A DNA stretch of 64,000 bases from Butyricimonas synergistica DSM 23225 (GTDB taxonomy: Bacteria > Bacteroidota > Bacteroidia > Bacteroidales > Marinifilaceae). The notes beneath the pieces are model-generated. The model made no database searches. It was not told the origin of the DNA and was given only the letters and a program-made list of their open reading frames with translations. The stretch spans positions 33,997 to 97,996 of the forward strand of contig NZ_KB903359.1 of NCBI RefSeq assembly GCF_000379665.1, given 5' to 3'. Shown here piece after piece: positions 8,268-17,651 of the stretch. The position numbers were made by a program, and so were the translations under genes. Numbering within the stretch: the first letter of the stretch is position 1; each line of letters opens with the position of its first letter.

Positions 8268-11200
8268 TTAGAATGTCACGTTTACAGTAAAAGAATAATT
8301 GGGACGCACGGACATATTCACCGTGGGGGTGATACCGGACTGGGTAACGTCCTGTCCTTTCAACTTTTTGCTGGCAATGGTAAAGAGATTGGTTCCCGTG
8401 ATGCTCAAGTAAGCCGCTTGGATGCCGATCTGCTTGCAGAATTTGTCATGCACGTTGTAACGGAAAGAAAGGGATTGCAATTTCAAATAATCGCCTTTTA
8501 CCACCCGCAAACTGGAATTGTCATACATCTGGTAGACATCAGACGGGGCAAAAGTCGGCATCAAGCCGCTGGATGTATACTCGTGCGATGCCCACCACGG
8601 GGTAACGGTCTTGGTCCTCAGGGCAGGAATATTGGTTTTCGTTTCATCCCCGGGAGTTCTCCAGCGACGAACAAATTCGCGACGCATGTTCTTTTCCCCG
8701 TACGGCGGGAAATCACTCGTGTTCCCGAACAACTTCAACAAACGGATCTTGTTCCCGAAACTATACGTGAAGTTGAAAGAAAGACCGAACTGGCGATAGC
8801 CCAAATAACTGGAGATACCACCCTGCAACGTCGGCACGCGGGTACCGGACTCTTCCATGACGATTTCAAAAACATCCTCATCCTCCATTTGAGAGTATTT
8901 AGCGTATAATTCATCCGCGAGTTCCTCCTCCAAGTTGCCATAAATGGGACTTCCGTCCTTGGAACTTAACCCCTTGAAGCGGTAAGAGAAAAAGGTATTC
9001 AACGGTCTGTCAAGCAATTGCGCCGTACCGTTCAAGTAATCGGTATATTTAATCTCGTCGCGCAAAACATTGTTGCGGTTGTCAATGGCTTTTGAAATCA
9101 GGTTGTTCACCACCTGCCCGATCTGCGGGTCGATTCTCCACACGAAACCGCGCCTGCCGCTGGCATCCACCTTCTGGTTAATCGGCACGATATTCAAGGT
9201 CACCTCTACTCCTTGGTTGGTCAACTCTCCCTGGTTCACGGTATAGGATGTACGACCGTTGATGTCGGAGATCGATTTGGTCAGGAAGGCGTCTTTCGTG
9301 CGTTTGTAATAGTAGGACACCGAACCGCCGAGTTTGTTTTTCCACAACATGAAGTTGATTTCCGCGTTGTAGGAATGGGTCGTTTCCCATTTCAAGTTGG
9401 GATTGGGATAATAGGCTATTGAAGAAGAAAATTCATTGTACCAGCTATCCAACCCGCCTTGATTAATGATCATTTTAGAAGTCTGGTTGTCCAACATGTT
9501 TCCCTGGATACCGTAGGACAATTTCAACGCCAAGTCATTCACGAAGGCAGTGTTCGCAAACAGGTCTTTCTTCACGTCCCAACGACCGGAAACCGACCAG
9601 ATGGGCAACAACTTCTCGTTGGAACGACTGCCGAATTGGTTGCTGGCATCCATACGGGTGTTGAAGTTCAAGGTATAGCGGTCGTTATAGGTGTAAGTCA
9701 CGGCAAAATAAGCGGATGCCAAATTGGTCTTGGTATCGCCGATAACCGGTTTATTCAAGGCAAGCCATGTTGCATAACCGGTGTACTTGTTTAATAAGTC
9801 CTTGTAGGCAATCGTTCCGAAAGATTTCCCTCGATTGGGATAATAACCGCGGGTGATGTTCCGATAGGAGTGATATTCGGAAGAGGAAACCTCACCTCCC
9901 AAGGCAACGTTCACCAAATGCAAGTCATTGAACATCTGATTGTAATTCAATTGCAAACGCAACACGTAATTGTTCCGACGCGTGTCATTCAACGTCAACT
10001 CCCCTCCCTGCGGGCATTTGTTCCCCGAGTGCTTCACATCATCTCCCTCACCGAGAACATAAAGGTCATTCTGGCGTAACGCATGGATATAATAGGAACC
10101 CTCTTCAAACACGGTTTCATCATTCGTGGAACCGATCGTGTAGGAAGCGGTACCCTCCACGTTCAACACGGGCAAAATCCGGTACTTCAAGGTTCCCGTC
10201 AACGTGGCGGAATAGGTGTTGATTTTATGGTAGGTCTTGTCCATCTCGTTTTCCACGTTAAAAGGATAGGAATATGCTTTTATAGTCCCTTGCTGGTAGA
10301 AATAACGGCTGCCGTCCTCGTTATAGGCGGGAATGGCACGGCTCATCTTGTAAGCGTAATCCGTCAATCCCATGGTTCCCCCGTTCTCGAATTTGATGTT
10401 GGGCGTGTACCGACGTTTGTTGTTATTCAATTGGATTCCGAATTGGAAATCCACTTTCGAGAAATTCCCGTTCAACTTCAAGTTGGCGGTATAGTTGCGG
10501 TTGTACTCTTTCTTGATCACCCCTTTCTCGTCGGCATAACCGATGGAAGCGTAATACTTAATGGTTTCGGATCCCCCGGAAATACTCAAACTGTGCTTGT
10601 TGGAGAGGGAGTTTTGGCAAATGATGTCGAACCAGTCCGTGTTGATCGTCTCGTAACGATTGGTCAACCGGTTAAACTCGTCAAAACTGATACGGCCGTT
10701 CTTGTAGTCCACGTAGGCAGCCTCGTAACCAAGCCAGTTGCTGGACTCCTTGAATTCCATTCCGCGGGCAAACAACTCGCGGGATACGTCCACGCGTTCC
10801 TTGGAATTCATTAAATAGATTTCACGGTCGCTATAATACGGACGACGATTGACGGTTCCGGACAACGAATAAGTCACGTGCGGCTTCCCGGTCTTTCCTT
10901 TTTTCGTGGTGATCACAATGACACCGTTGGCAGCACGGGTACCGTAGATTGCCGTGGCGGCAGCATCTTTCAACACATCGATCTGCTCGATGTCGTCGGG
11001 GTTCAAACCGGAAATGGCGTTACCTAACAGGTTCACGAAGTCCAAGCTGTTCAACTCGGATGGGTCAACATTCACGGGGTCCGTCTGCACGATACCGTCT
11101 ACCACCCACAAGGGCTCCTGGTTACCCAACACGGTGGAAGTACCGCGGATACGAATCTTGGGTGCCGCTCCCGCCTGACCTGAGTTTTGCATGAAAATCA

Positions 11201-11978
11201 TGCCCGGAATATGTCCTTCCAACATCTTGTCCACGGAGGAAAGACCTGCCACGTTTACGTCTTCCATTTTCAGTGATGTGATTGCCGAAGTATTCCGACG
11301 ACGGTCGATGTCCTGGTAACCGGTTGAAATCACAGTCACCTCGTTAAGCGTTTCCACTTCGTCCTCAAGGACGATTTCATATTCTTTATTATCGGATTTT
11401 TTCACGACAACTTCCTTGGTTTTCATACCGATAAAAGAGAGCACCAACGTATCGGTGGCATGAGGCACATTCAAAGAGAAAGCTCCATTGCCATTCGAGA
11501 CCGTACCGACAGTTGTACCCTTAATGCGGATGGTGACTCCCGGAAGAGGTTCTTTTTGCGAATCAATCACCTTACCGATGACCACCCATTTATTATCGGG
11601 CGCCGGTGCCGTGTAAGGCAAACGCTTGATCACCACAACGTCATTTACATACTCGTGTGTCAACTTCAAAGGTGTCAACACCTTATCCAGTACGACCTTC
11701 AGGTCTTCATTCGTCACATTCACCGTGATCAATTCTTTCATTTGTAGCAAAGAAGAATTAACCAAGAACTGGTTCTCCGTCTGCTCTTTCATCGCGGCGA
11801 TAAACTCTTCTAACGTCGCATTCTTCAAATCCACAGATACTTTACTCTGTGAAAAAACCAGAGCAGAAACACTCAGATTAAATACCACAATTAAAATACA
11901 AGTCAATTTCATAATCAACCATGTCTTTTTTTTACACATAATAAAGTCCCAGAACTTTAATAGTTCACTTTTTTCCAT
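8268..11978 (-). CDS. SusC/RagA TonB-dependent transporter with STN signalling domain
   Basis: A 1236-residue TonB-dependent outer-membrane receptor. After an N-terminal signal region (about residues 20-44) come an STN domain (about 45-118), a carboxypeptidase-regulatory-like beta domain (about 131-205), the plug (about 226-370, with V-V-D-G and A-A-N-G-V-I-V-I-T-T-K-K) and a long beta-barrel. The STN domain is the part known to contact FecR anti-sigma factors, and fecR and the sigma gene lie just upstream. The transporter therefore probably both imports ligand and signals its presence. A shorter start at Met14 is possible; the first ATG matches the usual W-x-x-M-K-L leader of this class. Confidence 0.95.
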   Translation of the reverse strand: MEKSELLKFWDFIMCKKKTWLIMKLTCILIVVFNLSVSALVFSQSKVSVDLKNATLEEFIAAMKEQTENQFLVNSSLLQMKELITVNVTNEDLKVVLDKVLTPLKLTHEYVNDVVVIKRLPYTAPAPDNKWVVIGKVIDSQKEPLPGVTIRIKGTTVGTVSNGNGAFSLNVPHATDTLVLSFIGMKTKEVVVKKSDNKEYEIVLEDEVETLNEVTVISTGYQDIDRRRNTSAITSLKMEDVNVAGLSSVDKMLEGHIPGMIFMQNSGQAGAAPKIRIRGTSTVLGNQEPLWVVDGIVQTDPVNVDPSELNSLDFVNLLGNAISGLNPDDIEQIDVLKDAAATAIYGTRAANGVIVITTKKGKTGKPHVTYSLSGTVNRRPYYSDREIYLMNSKERVDVSRELFARGMEFKESSNWLGYEAAYVDYKNGRISFDEFNRLTNRYETINTDWFDIICQNSLSNKHSLSISGGSETIKYYASIGYADEKGVIKKEYNRNYTANLKLNGNFSKVDFQFGIQLNNNKRRYTPNIKFENGGTMGLTDYAYKMSRAIPAYNEDGSRYFYQQGTIKAYSYPFNVENEMDKTYHKINTYSATLTGTLKYRILPVLNVEGTASYTIGSTNDETVFEEGSYYIHALRQNDLYVLGEGDDVKHSGNKCPQGGELTLNDTRRNNYVLRLQLNYNQMFNDLHLVNVALGGEVSSSEYHSYRNITRGYYPNRGKSFGTIAYKDLLNKYTGYATWLALNKPVIGDTKTNLASAYFAVTYTYNDRYTLNFNTRMDASNQFGSRSNEKLLPIWSVSGRWDVKKDLFANTAFVNDLALKLSYGIQGNMLDNQTSKMIINQGGLDSWYNEFSSSIAYYPNPNLKWETTHSYNAEINFMLWKNKLGGSVSYYYKRTKDAFLTKSISDINGRTSYTVNQGELTNQGVEVTLNIVPINQKVDASGRRGFVWRIDPQIGQVVNNLISKAIDNRNNVLRDEIKYTDYLNGTAQLLDRPLNTFFSYRFKGLSSKDGSPIYGNLEEELADELYAKYSQMEDEDVFEIVMEESGTRVPTLQGGISSYLGYRQFGLSFNFTYSFGNKIRLLKLFGNTSDFPPYGEKNMRREFVRRWRTPGDETKTNIPALRTKTVTPWWASHEYTSSGLMPTFAPSDVYQMYDNSSLRVVKGDYLKLQSLSFRYNVHDKFCKQIGIQAAYLSITGTNLFTIASKKLKGQDVTQSGITPTVNMSVRPNYSFTVNVTF

Positions 11979-12013
11979 AACTTTGTAAAGTATTTAAATG
12001 ATAATACATGAAG

Positions 12014-12048
12014 CACGGACTCCAGACCTAGGAAATTTGTTGTCCGTG
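12014..12048. promoter_or_regulatory. Hairpin between fecR and susC
   Basis: CACGGAC at 12014-12020 pairs with GTCCGTG at 12042-12048 around a 21-nt loop, in the 77-bp gap between the fecR stop and the susC start. On the plus strand the stem is followed by a T-rich run. On the minus strand, in which the operon is read, it is not. It may act as an attenuator-like or processing structure separating regulatory from transport genes (inference). Confidence 0.4.
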
Positions 12049-12055
12049 TTTCTTT

Positions 12056-13216
12056 TTATTGATATAAGATCACCACATTCCCATCTATTTTATATTTTAC
12101 CTCTTCCGAAGCGGCAAGAACTTCCAAGAAAGTTCGGATAGAATCATACCGTTTCAAATAACCCGTAAACTGTATTTCTTTTACTTTCGGATTCTGGTAG
12201 AAAACGGACACATCATACCATCTTGCCAAAGTATGCATCACTTCTTCAAGACGCTTTTCTTTAAATATATACCAACCGTCTTTCCATCCGACATACTCTT
12301 CCACTCTCACCTCCCGCATCGTCAATTCACCCGTCAATGATGCCACAGCCTGCTCACCCGGTGATAAAGTGACTCTCTCACCCTTCTTACCCGTGAACAT
12401 CACTTTTCCGGAAACCAACGTGGTCAACACAGATTCCCTCTCGTAAGCTCTCACGCCAAACGAAGTCCCCAACACGTTTACCTTTCCCAAATCCGTTTCG
12501 ACAACAAAAGGACGACCGTCTTTCGTTACGTCAAAATAAACTTCTCCTTTCACCGCAACTACCCGTTCTTTCTTCGAGAAACGTACCGGATATTTTATTC
12601 TACTCCCGGCATTTACCCACACCCGAGTACCATCGTCCAAGACCACGTAACACTCACCACCAAGAGGCACGATCAACTCATTGTACACGAGTTCGGATTC
12701 CCGGACAGAATCTTGTTTATACAAGAGTTGCCCATTCTCCATTCGAATAGTTGAACCTCCCTGTTCTTTAATTTCATTTCCTTGGAGAATATCTACTACC
12801 CGTCCGTCCGACAATTTCAACTGTACGCTTTCTTTCTTTGCCAATACTACCGGACTCTCCTGTTTCTCTTCTTGCATCATCATCCACACGCCAAGTCCCA
12901 ATAATGGCAAAATGAAACAAGCCGCAACAGCCACTCGCCGTAGAACAAACCGTTTCTTATCTCTCCGCCGATTTCTCTCGAAAATCTCGTACGCTTTCTC
13001 GGGAGAATACTTCTCGTACCGGGCAAAATGCTTTTCCAGATAAGCATCATCCCCGACTTCCGAATAGACATCCCGTAAATGCTTATCCTTCAGCAATTGC
13101 TCGAACTTCTTCTGTTCCTCGCCTTGCAACACTTCAGAATACGCTTTACGCATTAATGCTACTATTTTACCTAAATCTCTCTTCATATCCATGTTCATTA
13201 CATCTCTAAAATGCAC
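12056..13216 (-). CDS. FecR-type anti-sigma factor
   Basis: A 386-residue single-pass inner-membrane protein: N-terminal cytoplasmic region (1-93), one transmembrane helix (about 94-114), periplasmic FecR domain (about 140-290, with L-G-T-S-F-G-V-R-A-Y) and a C-terminal DUF4974-like domain ending V-V-I-L-Y. FecR proteins hold their ECF sigma factor until a loaded SusC receptor signals through its STN domain. It lies between the sigma gene (54 bp upstream) and susC. Internal Met7, Met9 and Met11 are alternative starts; the membrane topology is the same for all. Confidence 0.93.
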   Translation of the reverse strand: MHFRDVMNMDMKRDLGKIVALMRKAYSEVLQGEEQKKFEQLLKDKHLRDVYSEVGDDAYLEKHFARYEKYSPEKAYEIFERNRRRDKKRFVLRRVAVAACFILPLLGLGVWMMMQEEKQESPVVLAKKESVQLKLSDGRVVDILQGNEIKEQGGSTIRMENGQLLYKQDSVRESELVYNELIVPLGGECYVVLDDGTRVWVNAGSRIKYPVRFSKKERVVAVKGEVYFDVTKDGRPFVVETDLGKVNVLGTSFGVRAYERESVLTTLVSGKVMFTGKKGERVTLSPGEQAVASLTGELTMREVRVEEYVGWKDGWYIFKEKRLEEVMHTLARWYDVSVFYQNPKVKEIQFTGYLKRYDSIRTFLEVLAASEEVKYKIDGNVVILYQ

Positions 13217-13270
13217 GACATTTCATTTAGGGTGACAGAAAAAGAAATTATTTTTCAAAAAAACTTTTCC

Positions 13271-13840
13271 TTAATGGAAAAACACGGCAAACCAGAATAA
13301 ATAAGCAGAATCCTTCATTTTTTCCCGCAAGTACTTGAAGCCTCTACTCTTTTGTGTTTTTACCGTATTAATGGAAATACCCAATTCCTCGGCAATCTTG
13401 TTATCCGAACATCCTTTCATTCTCAATAACAGAATTTTACGCCTTTCTTCTGGAAGATCATCTATCAGAAAATACAATTGACGCACCAATTCCTCCCTCA
13501 CCGTATCGGCAAACTCTTCATCCGAATATTCATTTTCCTCTCGTAACACCTGCTGCACGTAACGTTCCTGAAACTTCTCCCGGCGCAAATGCATCATGGC
13601 TTGATTATAAGTCGACCGATATAAATAATAGGTCAGATCATCAATTGTAGGAAATTTCCGATCACTCTTCCAAATATTCATCAACACCTCCTGCACCAAA
13701 TCTTCCGCCACAACCGTATTCTGAATAATCCGATCCGCATAGGAACACAATGCGGCATAATAATACGTGAAAACACTTTTCCATGCTTTCTCGTCCTTAT
13801 CATTTACCCCACGTAAAATTTGTGTCACATCTATACCCAT
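13271..13840 (-). CDS. ECF-type RNA polymerase sigma factor
   Basis: A 189-residue sigma-70 family protein of the SusCD-regulating type. Region 2 is visible at about residues 20-90 (E-D-L-V-Q-E-V-L-M-N-I-W-K) and region 4 with a helix-turn-helix at about 130-178 (I-A-E-E-L-G-I-S-I-N-T-V-K). It heads a sigma-fecR-susC-susD run and is expected to activate this transporter when FecR releases it. A consensus Bacteroidota -7 element lies just upstream, so its own basal transcription probably uses the housekeeping sigma factor. Confidence 0.95.
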   Translation of the reverse strand: MGIDVTQILRGVNDKDEKAWKSVFTYYYAALCSYADRIIQNTVVAEDLVQEVLMNIWKSDRKFPTIDDLTYYLYRSTYNQAMMHLRREKFQERYVQQVLREENEYSDEEFADTVREELVRQLYFLIDDLPEERRKILLLRMKGCSDNKIAEELGISINTVKTQKSRGFKYLREKMKDSAYLFWFAVFFH

Positions 13841-13862
13841 AACAAAGAATACTCCATTGTTA

Positions 13863-13870
13863 CAAAGGTA
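13863..13870 (-). promoter_or_regulatory. Bacteroidota -7 promoter element of the ECF sigma gene
   Basis: Read on the minus strand this is TACCTTTG, a perfect match to the TAnnTTTG -7 consensus, placed 22 bp before the sigma-factor start codon. A clear TTTG -33 box was not found at ideal spacing. Confidence 0.55.
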
Positions 13871-13945
13871 TATAATAAAAAGAATATTTTTATCTCCCCG
13901 AGAGAAAATTAATAATCCATAACATCGTCCCCCTATAAAACAATA

Positions 13946-13965
13946 AAAGGGGCTTTCGCCCCTTT
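13946..13965 (-). terminator. Rho-independent terminator after the inositol monophosphatase gene
   Basis: AAAGGGGC and GCCCCTTT form an 8-bp stem with a 4-nt loop, overlapping the stop codon of the phosphatase gene. The minus-strand continuation TTTTATTGTTTTAT supplies the U-rich tail. It ends the packed run that begins around argS. Confidence 0.8.
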
Positions 13966-14737
13966 ATCTGATATACTCTTTGATTCTTTGTAATAACTGC
14001 GGATTTGCCGTCATGATCGCTATCCCCCGGTCATACCGGAAATGCTCTATCGTTCCTCCGGCTTCCTGTACAATCAAAACTCCCGCACATACATCCCAAA
14101 GTTTTAACCCTAATTCCCAATAACCATCCAGGAATCCGGCAGCCACACAACAAAGGTCATAAGCCGCAGACCCCATACGTCGTATACCCCGCAAATGCGA
14201 CAATATGCGACTCAGATTATCTATATTATTAATAGGATTTATCCCTTTATCGTATGGAAATCCGGTTGCTAACACGCTTTGATCCAAATCTGTCTTAGCC
14301 GCTACACGAATCGGCTTACCATTCAGGAAAGCACCTTTCCCGCGAATAGCCGTGTACAACTCGTCCATATAGGGAGCGTACACGACACCCAACACCGTTT
14401 CGCCCCGGTATTGCAAACCGATAGAAACCGTGTACACGGGTAATCCTTGGCTATAATTATTCGTCCCATCCAAAGGATCGATCACCCAAAGGTAATCACT
14501 ATGCAAATCATGCTCTCCACTCTCCTCTCCTAACACGCTATGATCGGGAAAATGTTTCCCGATACGCTCAAGCAACATGGATTCACTTAATTTATCCACC
14601 TTTGTCACCACGTCGTGCACGGTCGATTTGGTTTCAATATCCAAATGCCCGCCTCTGAAATAAGATCGTTGTACCTCTCCCACTTCTTTCGCCCAAACAA
14701 TGGCTAATTCCAAGGTGCTTTCTAGACAAATATTCAT
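13964..14737 (-). CDS. suhB: Inositol monophosphatase family protein
   Basis: A 257-residue magnesium-dependent phosphatase of the IMPase/CysQ superfamily. The metal-binding motifs are G-E-E-S-G near residue 70, D-P-L-D-G-T-N-N around 88-95, and W-D-V-C-A-G-V near 215. Length and motifs match bacterial SuhB-like proteins, which hydrolyse inositol monophosphate and can also act in rRNA transcription. The true substrate here cannot be told from sequence (CysQ-like 3'-phosphoadenosine phosphatases are alternatives). It lies 10 bp downstream of the FKBP-like lipoprotein gene and ends at a strong terminator. Confidence 0.88.
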   Translation of the reverse strand: MNICLESTLELAIVWAKEVGEVQRSYFRGGHLDIETKSTVHDVVTKVDKLSESMLLERIGKHFPDHSVLGEESGEHDLHSDYLWVIDPLDGTNNYSQGLPVYTVSIGLQYRGETVLGVVYAPYMDELYTAIRGKGAFLNGKPIRVAAKTDLDQSVLATGFPYDKGINPINNIDNLSRILSHLRGIRRMGSAAYDLCCVAAGFLDGYWELGLKLWDVCAGVLIVQEAGGTIEHFRYDRGIAIMTANPQLLQRIKEYIR

Positions 14738-14747
14738 AGATTACTTA

Positions 14748-15740
14748 CTATTTGTCATTTGCTTTTTTGGACTTAATTTCTATTTCATATGCAAGTGTGG
14801 CATAAGGAGGAAAAACATATTGATAATAATAGTTCAAAATTCCTTTCCCATATCCTCGCCCGGAAGGAATAAGAATACAAGCCTTCTCCCCCACTTTCAT
14901 TTTAAGCAAAGCATCTTTCATCCCTTGTATCAAACCAGACACTTTCCAAGTAGCCTCTTCATCTTCAAAAAGTTTACGATTGGTAAGATTTTCTTTATCC
15001 ATTATTTCATCCAGAATATAACCACTACCATACACTGTAACACTATCCGAAACTAAAATTTCATCACCACTCGGCTTCTCTATTAATTTTACAATTTGAG
15101 TAATAGTATCATTCTCCTCTATCGCGGGAATTTGAATTAACTTCTTCTTATCAAAACCTTTTTTCTCCAAGTATTTGTCAATCAATTCATATTCATAATC
15201 TAACAAACTCCCTTCAATAACCTTCTCCACCTTATATTCTCGATACAAATAAGTAGTACTGAAATTAAGTACACTTGGCAAAATAATTGATCCAGAGGTT
15301 CCTTCTGAAAAATATTTAAAAAAAATAGAGAATATATCCTTGTCATCTATAATTTCCTCATAAACGGGACCTCCCATAGGGTATTTAGGTAATTCTATTT
15401 TTTCTCCTCCAATAACCGACGATCTTGTATCATCTAAAATACTTCCACCTAAATTCCTATCCGTGTAATTCACCAATATAAATTGCCCGTCTTTCGGTTT
15501 TTTCTTATTAGCATCCTCACTGTAATTAAATACATAAGCTACAGGATTAATCTTAACTCCATTAATTGATGTGCCAAGAATAATAGAATCTTTTGGACTT
15601 TTATCCTTCATAAAATCCTTTATAGCCGCTTGCTCTTTATCGTAAAGCTCCTTCCAAGTCGGACCGTTATCATCGTCCGAGCATCCTGCAAAACTGCCTG
15701 CTAACAGGCAAAGACACATTAATAAATAATTCTTTTTCAT
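14748..15740 (-). CDS. FKBP-like peptidyl-prolyl isomerase lipoprotein
   Basis: A 330-residue lipoprotein (lipobox S-F-A-G-C, Cys19, followed by S-D-D-D). The last 90 residues carry an FKBP signature: G-L-I-Q-G-M-K-D-A-L-L-K-M-K-V-G-E-K-A, I-P-S-G-R-G-Y-G and F-P-P-Y-A-T-L-A-Y-E-I-E-I. An earlier segment around residues 80-160 looks like a second, more diverged FKBP half. The role would be folding or holding periplasmic proteins; activity is not certain because aromatic pocket residues differ from classical FKBPs. It is paralogous to the next gene upstream. Confidence 0.8.
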   Translation of the reverse strand: MKKNYLLMCLCLLAGSFAGCSDDDNGPTWKELYDKEQAAIKDFMKDKSPKDSIILGTSINGVKINPVAYVFNYSEDANKKKPKDGQFILVNYTDRNLGGSILDDTRSSVIGGEKIELPKYPMGGPVYEEIIDDKDIFSIFFKYFSEGTSGSIILPSVLNFSTTYLYREYKVEKVIEGSLLDYEYELIDKYLEKKGFDKKKLIQIPAIEENDTITQIVKLIEKPSGDEILVSDSVTVYGSGYILDEIMDKENLTNRKLFEDEEATWKVSGLIQGMKDALLKMKVGEKACILIPSGRGYGKGILNYYYQYVFPPYATLAYEIEIKSKKANDK

Positions 15741-15768
15741 TTTCCGTTTTATTTAGCTGTTATAAAAA

Positions 15769-16779
15769 TTACTCTTCTTCATTATTTGGAGCCACAATCT
15801 TCATTATTTTCACCCAATACCCAAACGTACAATAAGGAGGTTCATTATAATACGTGCCTCCTCCTTTTATACTCTGCACATTACCCTTTGCCCCATATCC
15901 CATTCCGTAAGGAATAACAATATGGGCGGAATCACCTTCCTGCAATTGTTGCAACCCCTTAACAAATCCGGCAGGAAAGTCCCGTTGCCACCGCTCGTTA
16001 AACAGTATCTTGGTTGTATCAAGGGCATTCATAAACTTCAATCGTATTCCTCCCCCCATATCATCCAATATCATCAAATGCTTACTCATAAGCACAGAAT
16101 CTCCCACCTGCAATTTCCGCGTTCCTTCACCTTTCGTCATCAGAAGCGTATACGTAATGGTATCAGACTCTGCCTCACCGGGATAATCTTTAAAAGTTTC
16201 TGCCGCGGGGAACGTATTCAAATAACCTTGAATCATCTCTTTCTCGTGCTCCGCCACATCTTCAAATATCGTGCGGGAAACCAACTTGTAATGCAATGGT
16301 TTTCCATCCACAGCACCCAAAACCGATGGAATAATCACTTCACCGCCACTTTCTCCAACTCCGATATGCCGGAATGCTTCCGCCAGAAAATTATACCTCG
16401 CCGTATCCACCCGAAACAAGACAGGTCCGCCATAAGCATATCCCGGCATATACGTTGAATCCCATTTCCCCAGATCAGAAGAATCCAATATCTTACCACT
16501 CAAATCGGACATATCATAATCCATCATCACCCATCCGGAATCTTTAGCCACCTCTCCGTTAGTATTGTGATTGAAAATAAAAATGGAATCTATCAACAAT
16601 CCTTTACGGCTGTAATAGGGGATAGCGACAACCTCCCCCGTCGCATATTGATTCAGGTAATCATGTATCGCCTGTTTCTCGTACGCGAGCACGTCAATTA
16701 AATCATCCTCCTTTTCCCCGGAACAACTACTCAACGCAAAGGCTAAAAAACAACCTAAAATGACCAGATATTTATTCAT
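15769..16779 (-). CDS. FKBP-like lipoprotein, paralogue of the adjacent gene
   Basis: A 336-residue lipoprotein (lipobox A-L-S-S-C, Cys19). The architecture matches the 14748-15740 product: a diverged N-terminal FKBP-like half (about 70-170) and a C-terminal FKBP domain with F-V-K-G-L-Q-Q-L-Q-E-G-D-S-A, I-P-Y-G-M-G-Y-G and E-P-P-Y-C-T-F-G-Y. The two genes are separated by 28 bp and probably arose by tandem duplication. They sit between a histidinol-phosphatase-like gene and a phosphatase gene, in what looks like one transcript. Substrates unknown. Confidence 0.78.
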   Translation of the reverse strand: MNKYLVILGCFLAFALSSCSGEKEDDLIDVLAYEKQAIHDYLNQYATGEVVAIPYYSRKGLLIDSIFIFNHNTNGEVAKDSGWVMMDYDMSDLSGKILDSSDLGKWDSTYMPGYAYGGPVLFRVDTARYNFLAEAFRHIGVGESGGEVIIPSVLGAVDGKPLHYKLVSRTIFEDVAEHEKEMIQGYLNTFPAAETFKDYPGEAESDTITYTLLMTKGEGTRKLQVGDSVLMSKHLMILDDMGGGIRLKFMNALDTTKILFNERWQRDFPAGFVKGLQQLQEGDSAHIVIPYGMGYGAKGNVQSIKGGGTYYNEPPYCTFGYWVKIMKIVAPNNEEE

Positions 16780-16802
16780 CTTTCAGTTTCTAACTTTAGT
16801 TT

Positions 16803-17648
16803 CTATTTCCCCGACAGGGGTACTTCTTCCCACACACCGCGATGCAGACGCATGGTACTCTTTATTCCGGCTTCCCGCAACCAACGGAATGCCAAATCCC
16901 GGTTATCGTTCACCAACTGGGGTAAATGAGCATCCGAATTTACCATCACGGGAATATTCAATTCTTTCAACCATTTAAAATACTTCACGTTCGGAAACAT
17001 CAATCCTTTCTTCGTGTATGCTTTCGTGTTCACTTCCATCATCATGCCTTTCTCGGCAATCAGTTGGAAGTACTCCCGCAACAATCCGTTATACCACTCC
17101 TGCTCGATAAGAGAGGAATCCACCAACGAACCATTCATCGAAATCTTGTCCGGGTGAGCCACGAAATCAAAACCGCCCAACTCCACCATCCGGGCGGAAG
17201 AACGAAAATAATCCCGCACCAGATGTTTCAGATCATCCCGGTACACCTTTCGGAAGTTCTCCCGGAAATCATCAAAATTACCATCCATATCCATCATCTC
17301 ACCCGTCTCCCCGTTCGTCACCAGATGCACGGAACCGATACGGTAATCCAACGGCATTTGCTGGAAATAATCACTAGACGGTCCCCAATCATCATTCAGA
17401 TAATCGATCTCCAACCCCACGTACAACTCGATTTGCCCGGCATACAACTTTTTCAACCGTTCGATCTCCTGCAAATATGCCTCCAGATTCGCCTTGCTCA
17501 ACGACCAGCGAGTTTCAAACGGAAGCGGCGAATGCGAAGATATTCCATAACTATGGAAACCGGCACTGATAGCCGCCTTCACGAATTCCTCCGCCGGAGC
17601 TTTACCGTCACAAAAAGTGCAATGACTATGATACGTACACAAATCCAT
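16803..17648 (-). CDS. PHP-domain histidinol-phosphatase family protein
   Basis: A 281-residue PHP phosphoesterase. The N-terminus Y-H-S-H-C-T-F-C-D-G-K-A gives the H-x-H metal ligands. Later ligands are suggested by I-S-S-H-S-P-L-P-F, G-L-E-I-D-Y, F-V-A-H-P-D-K and N-S-D-A-H. The length and C-F-C-D-G pattern match the HisJ/HisK-type histidinol phosphatases (last but one step of histidine synthesis). No other his genes are seen nearby, so another phosphate ester is possible. Only 3 bp separate it from the upstream flavin reductase gene. Confidence 0.85.
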   Translation of the reverse strand: MDLCTYHSHCTFCDGKAPAEEFVKAAISAGFHSYGISSHSPLPFETRWSLSKANLEAYLQEIERLKKLYAGQIELYVGLEIDYLNDDWGPSSDYFQQMPLDYRIGSVHLVTNGETGEMMDMDGNFDDFRENFRKVYRDDLKHLVRDYFRSSARMVELGGFDFVAHPDKISMNGSLVDSSLIEQEWYNGLLREYFQLIAEKGMMMEVNTKAYTKKGLMFPNVKYFKWLKELNIPVMVNSDAHLPQLVNDNRDLAFRWLREAGIKSTMRLHRGVWEEVPLSGK

Positions 17649-17651
17649 CCG

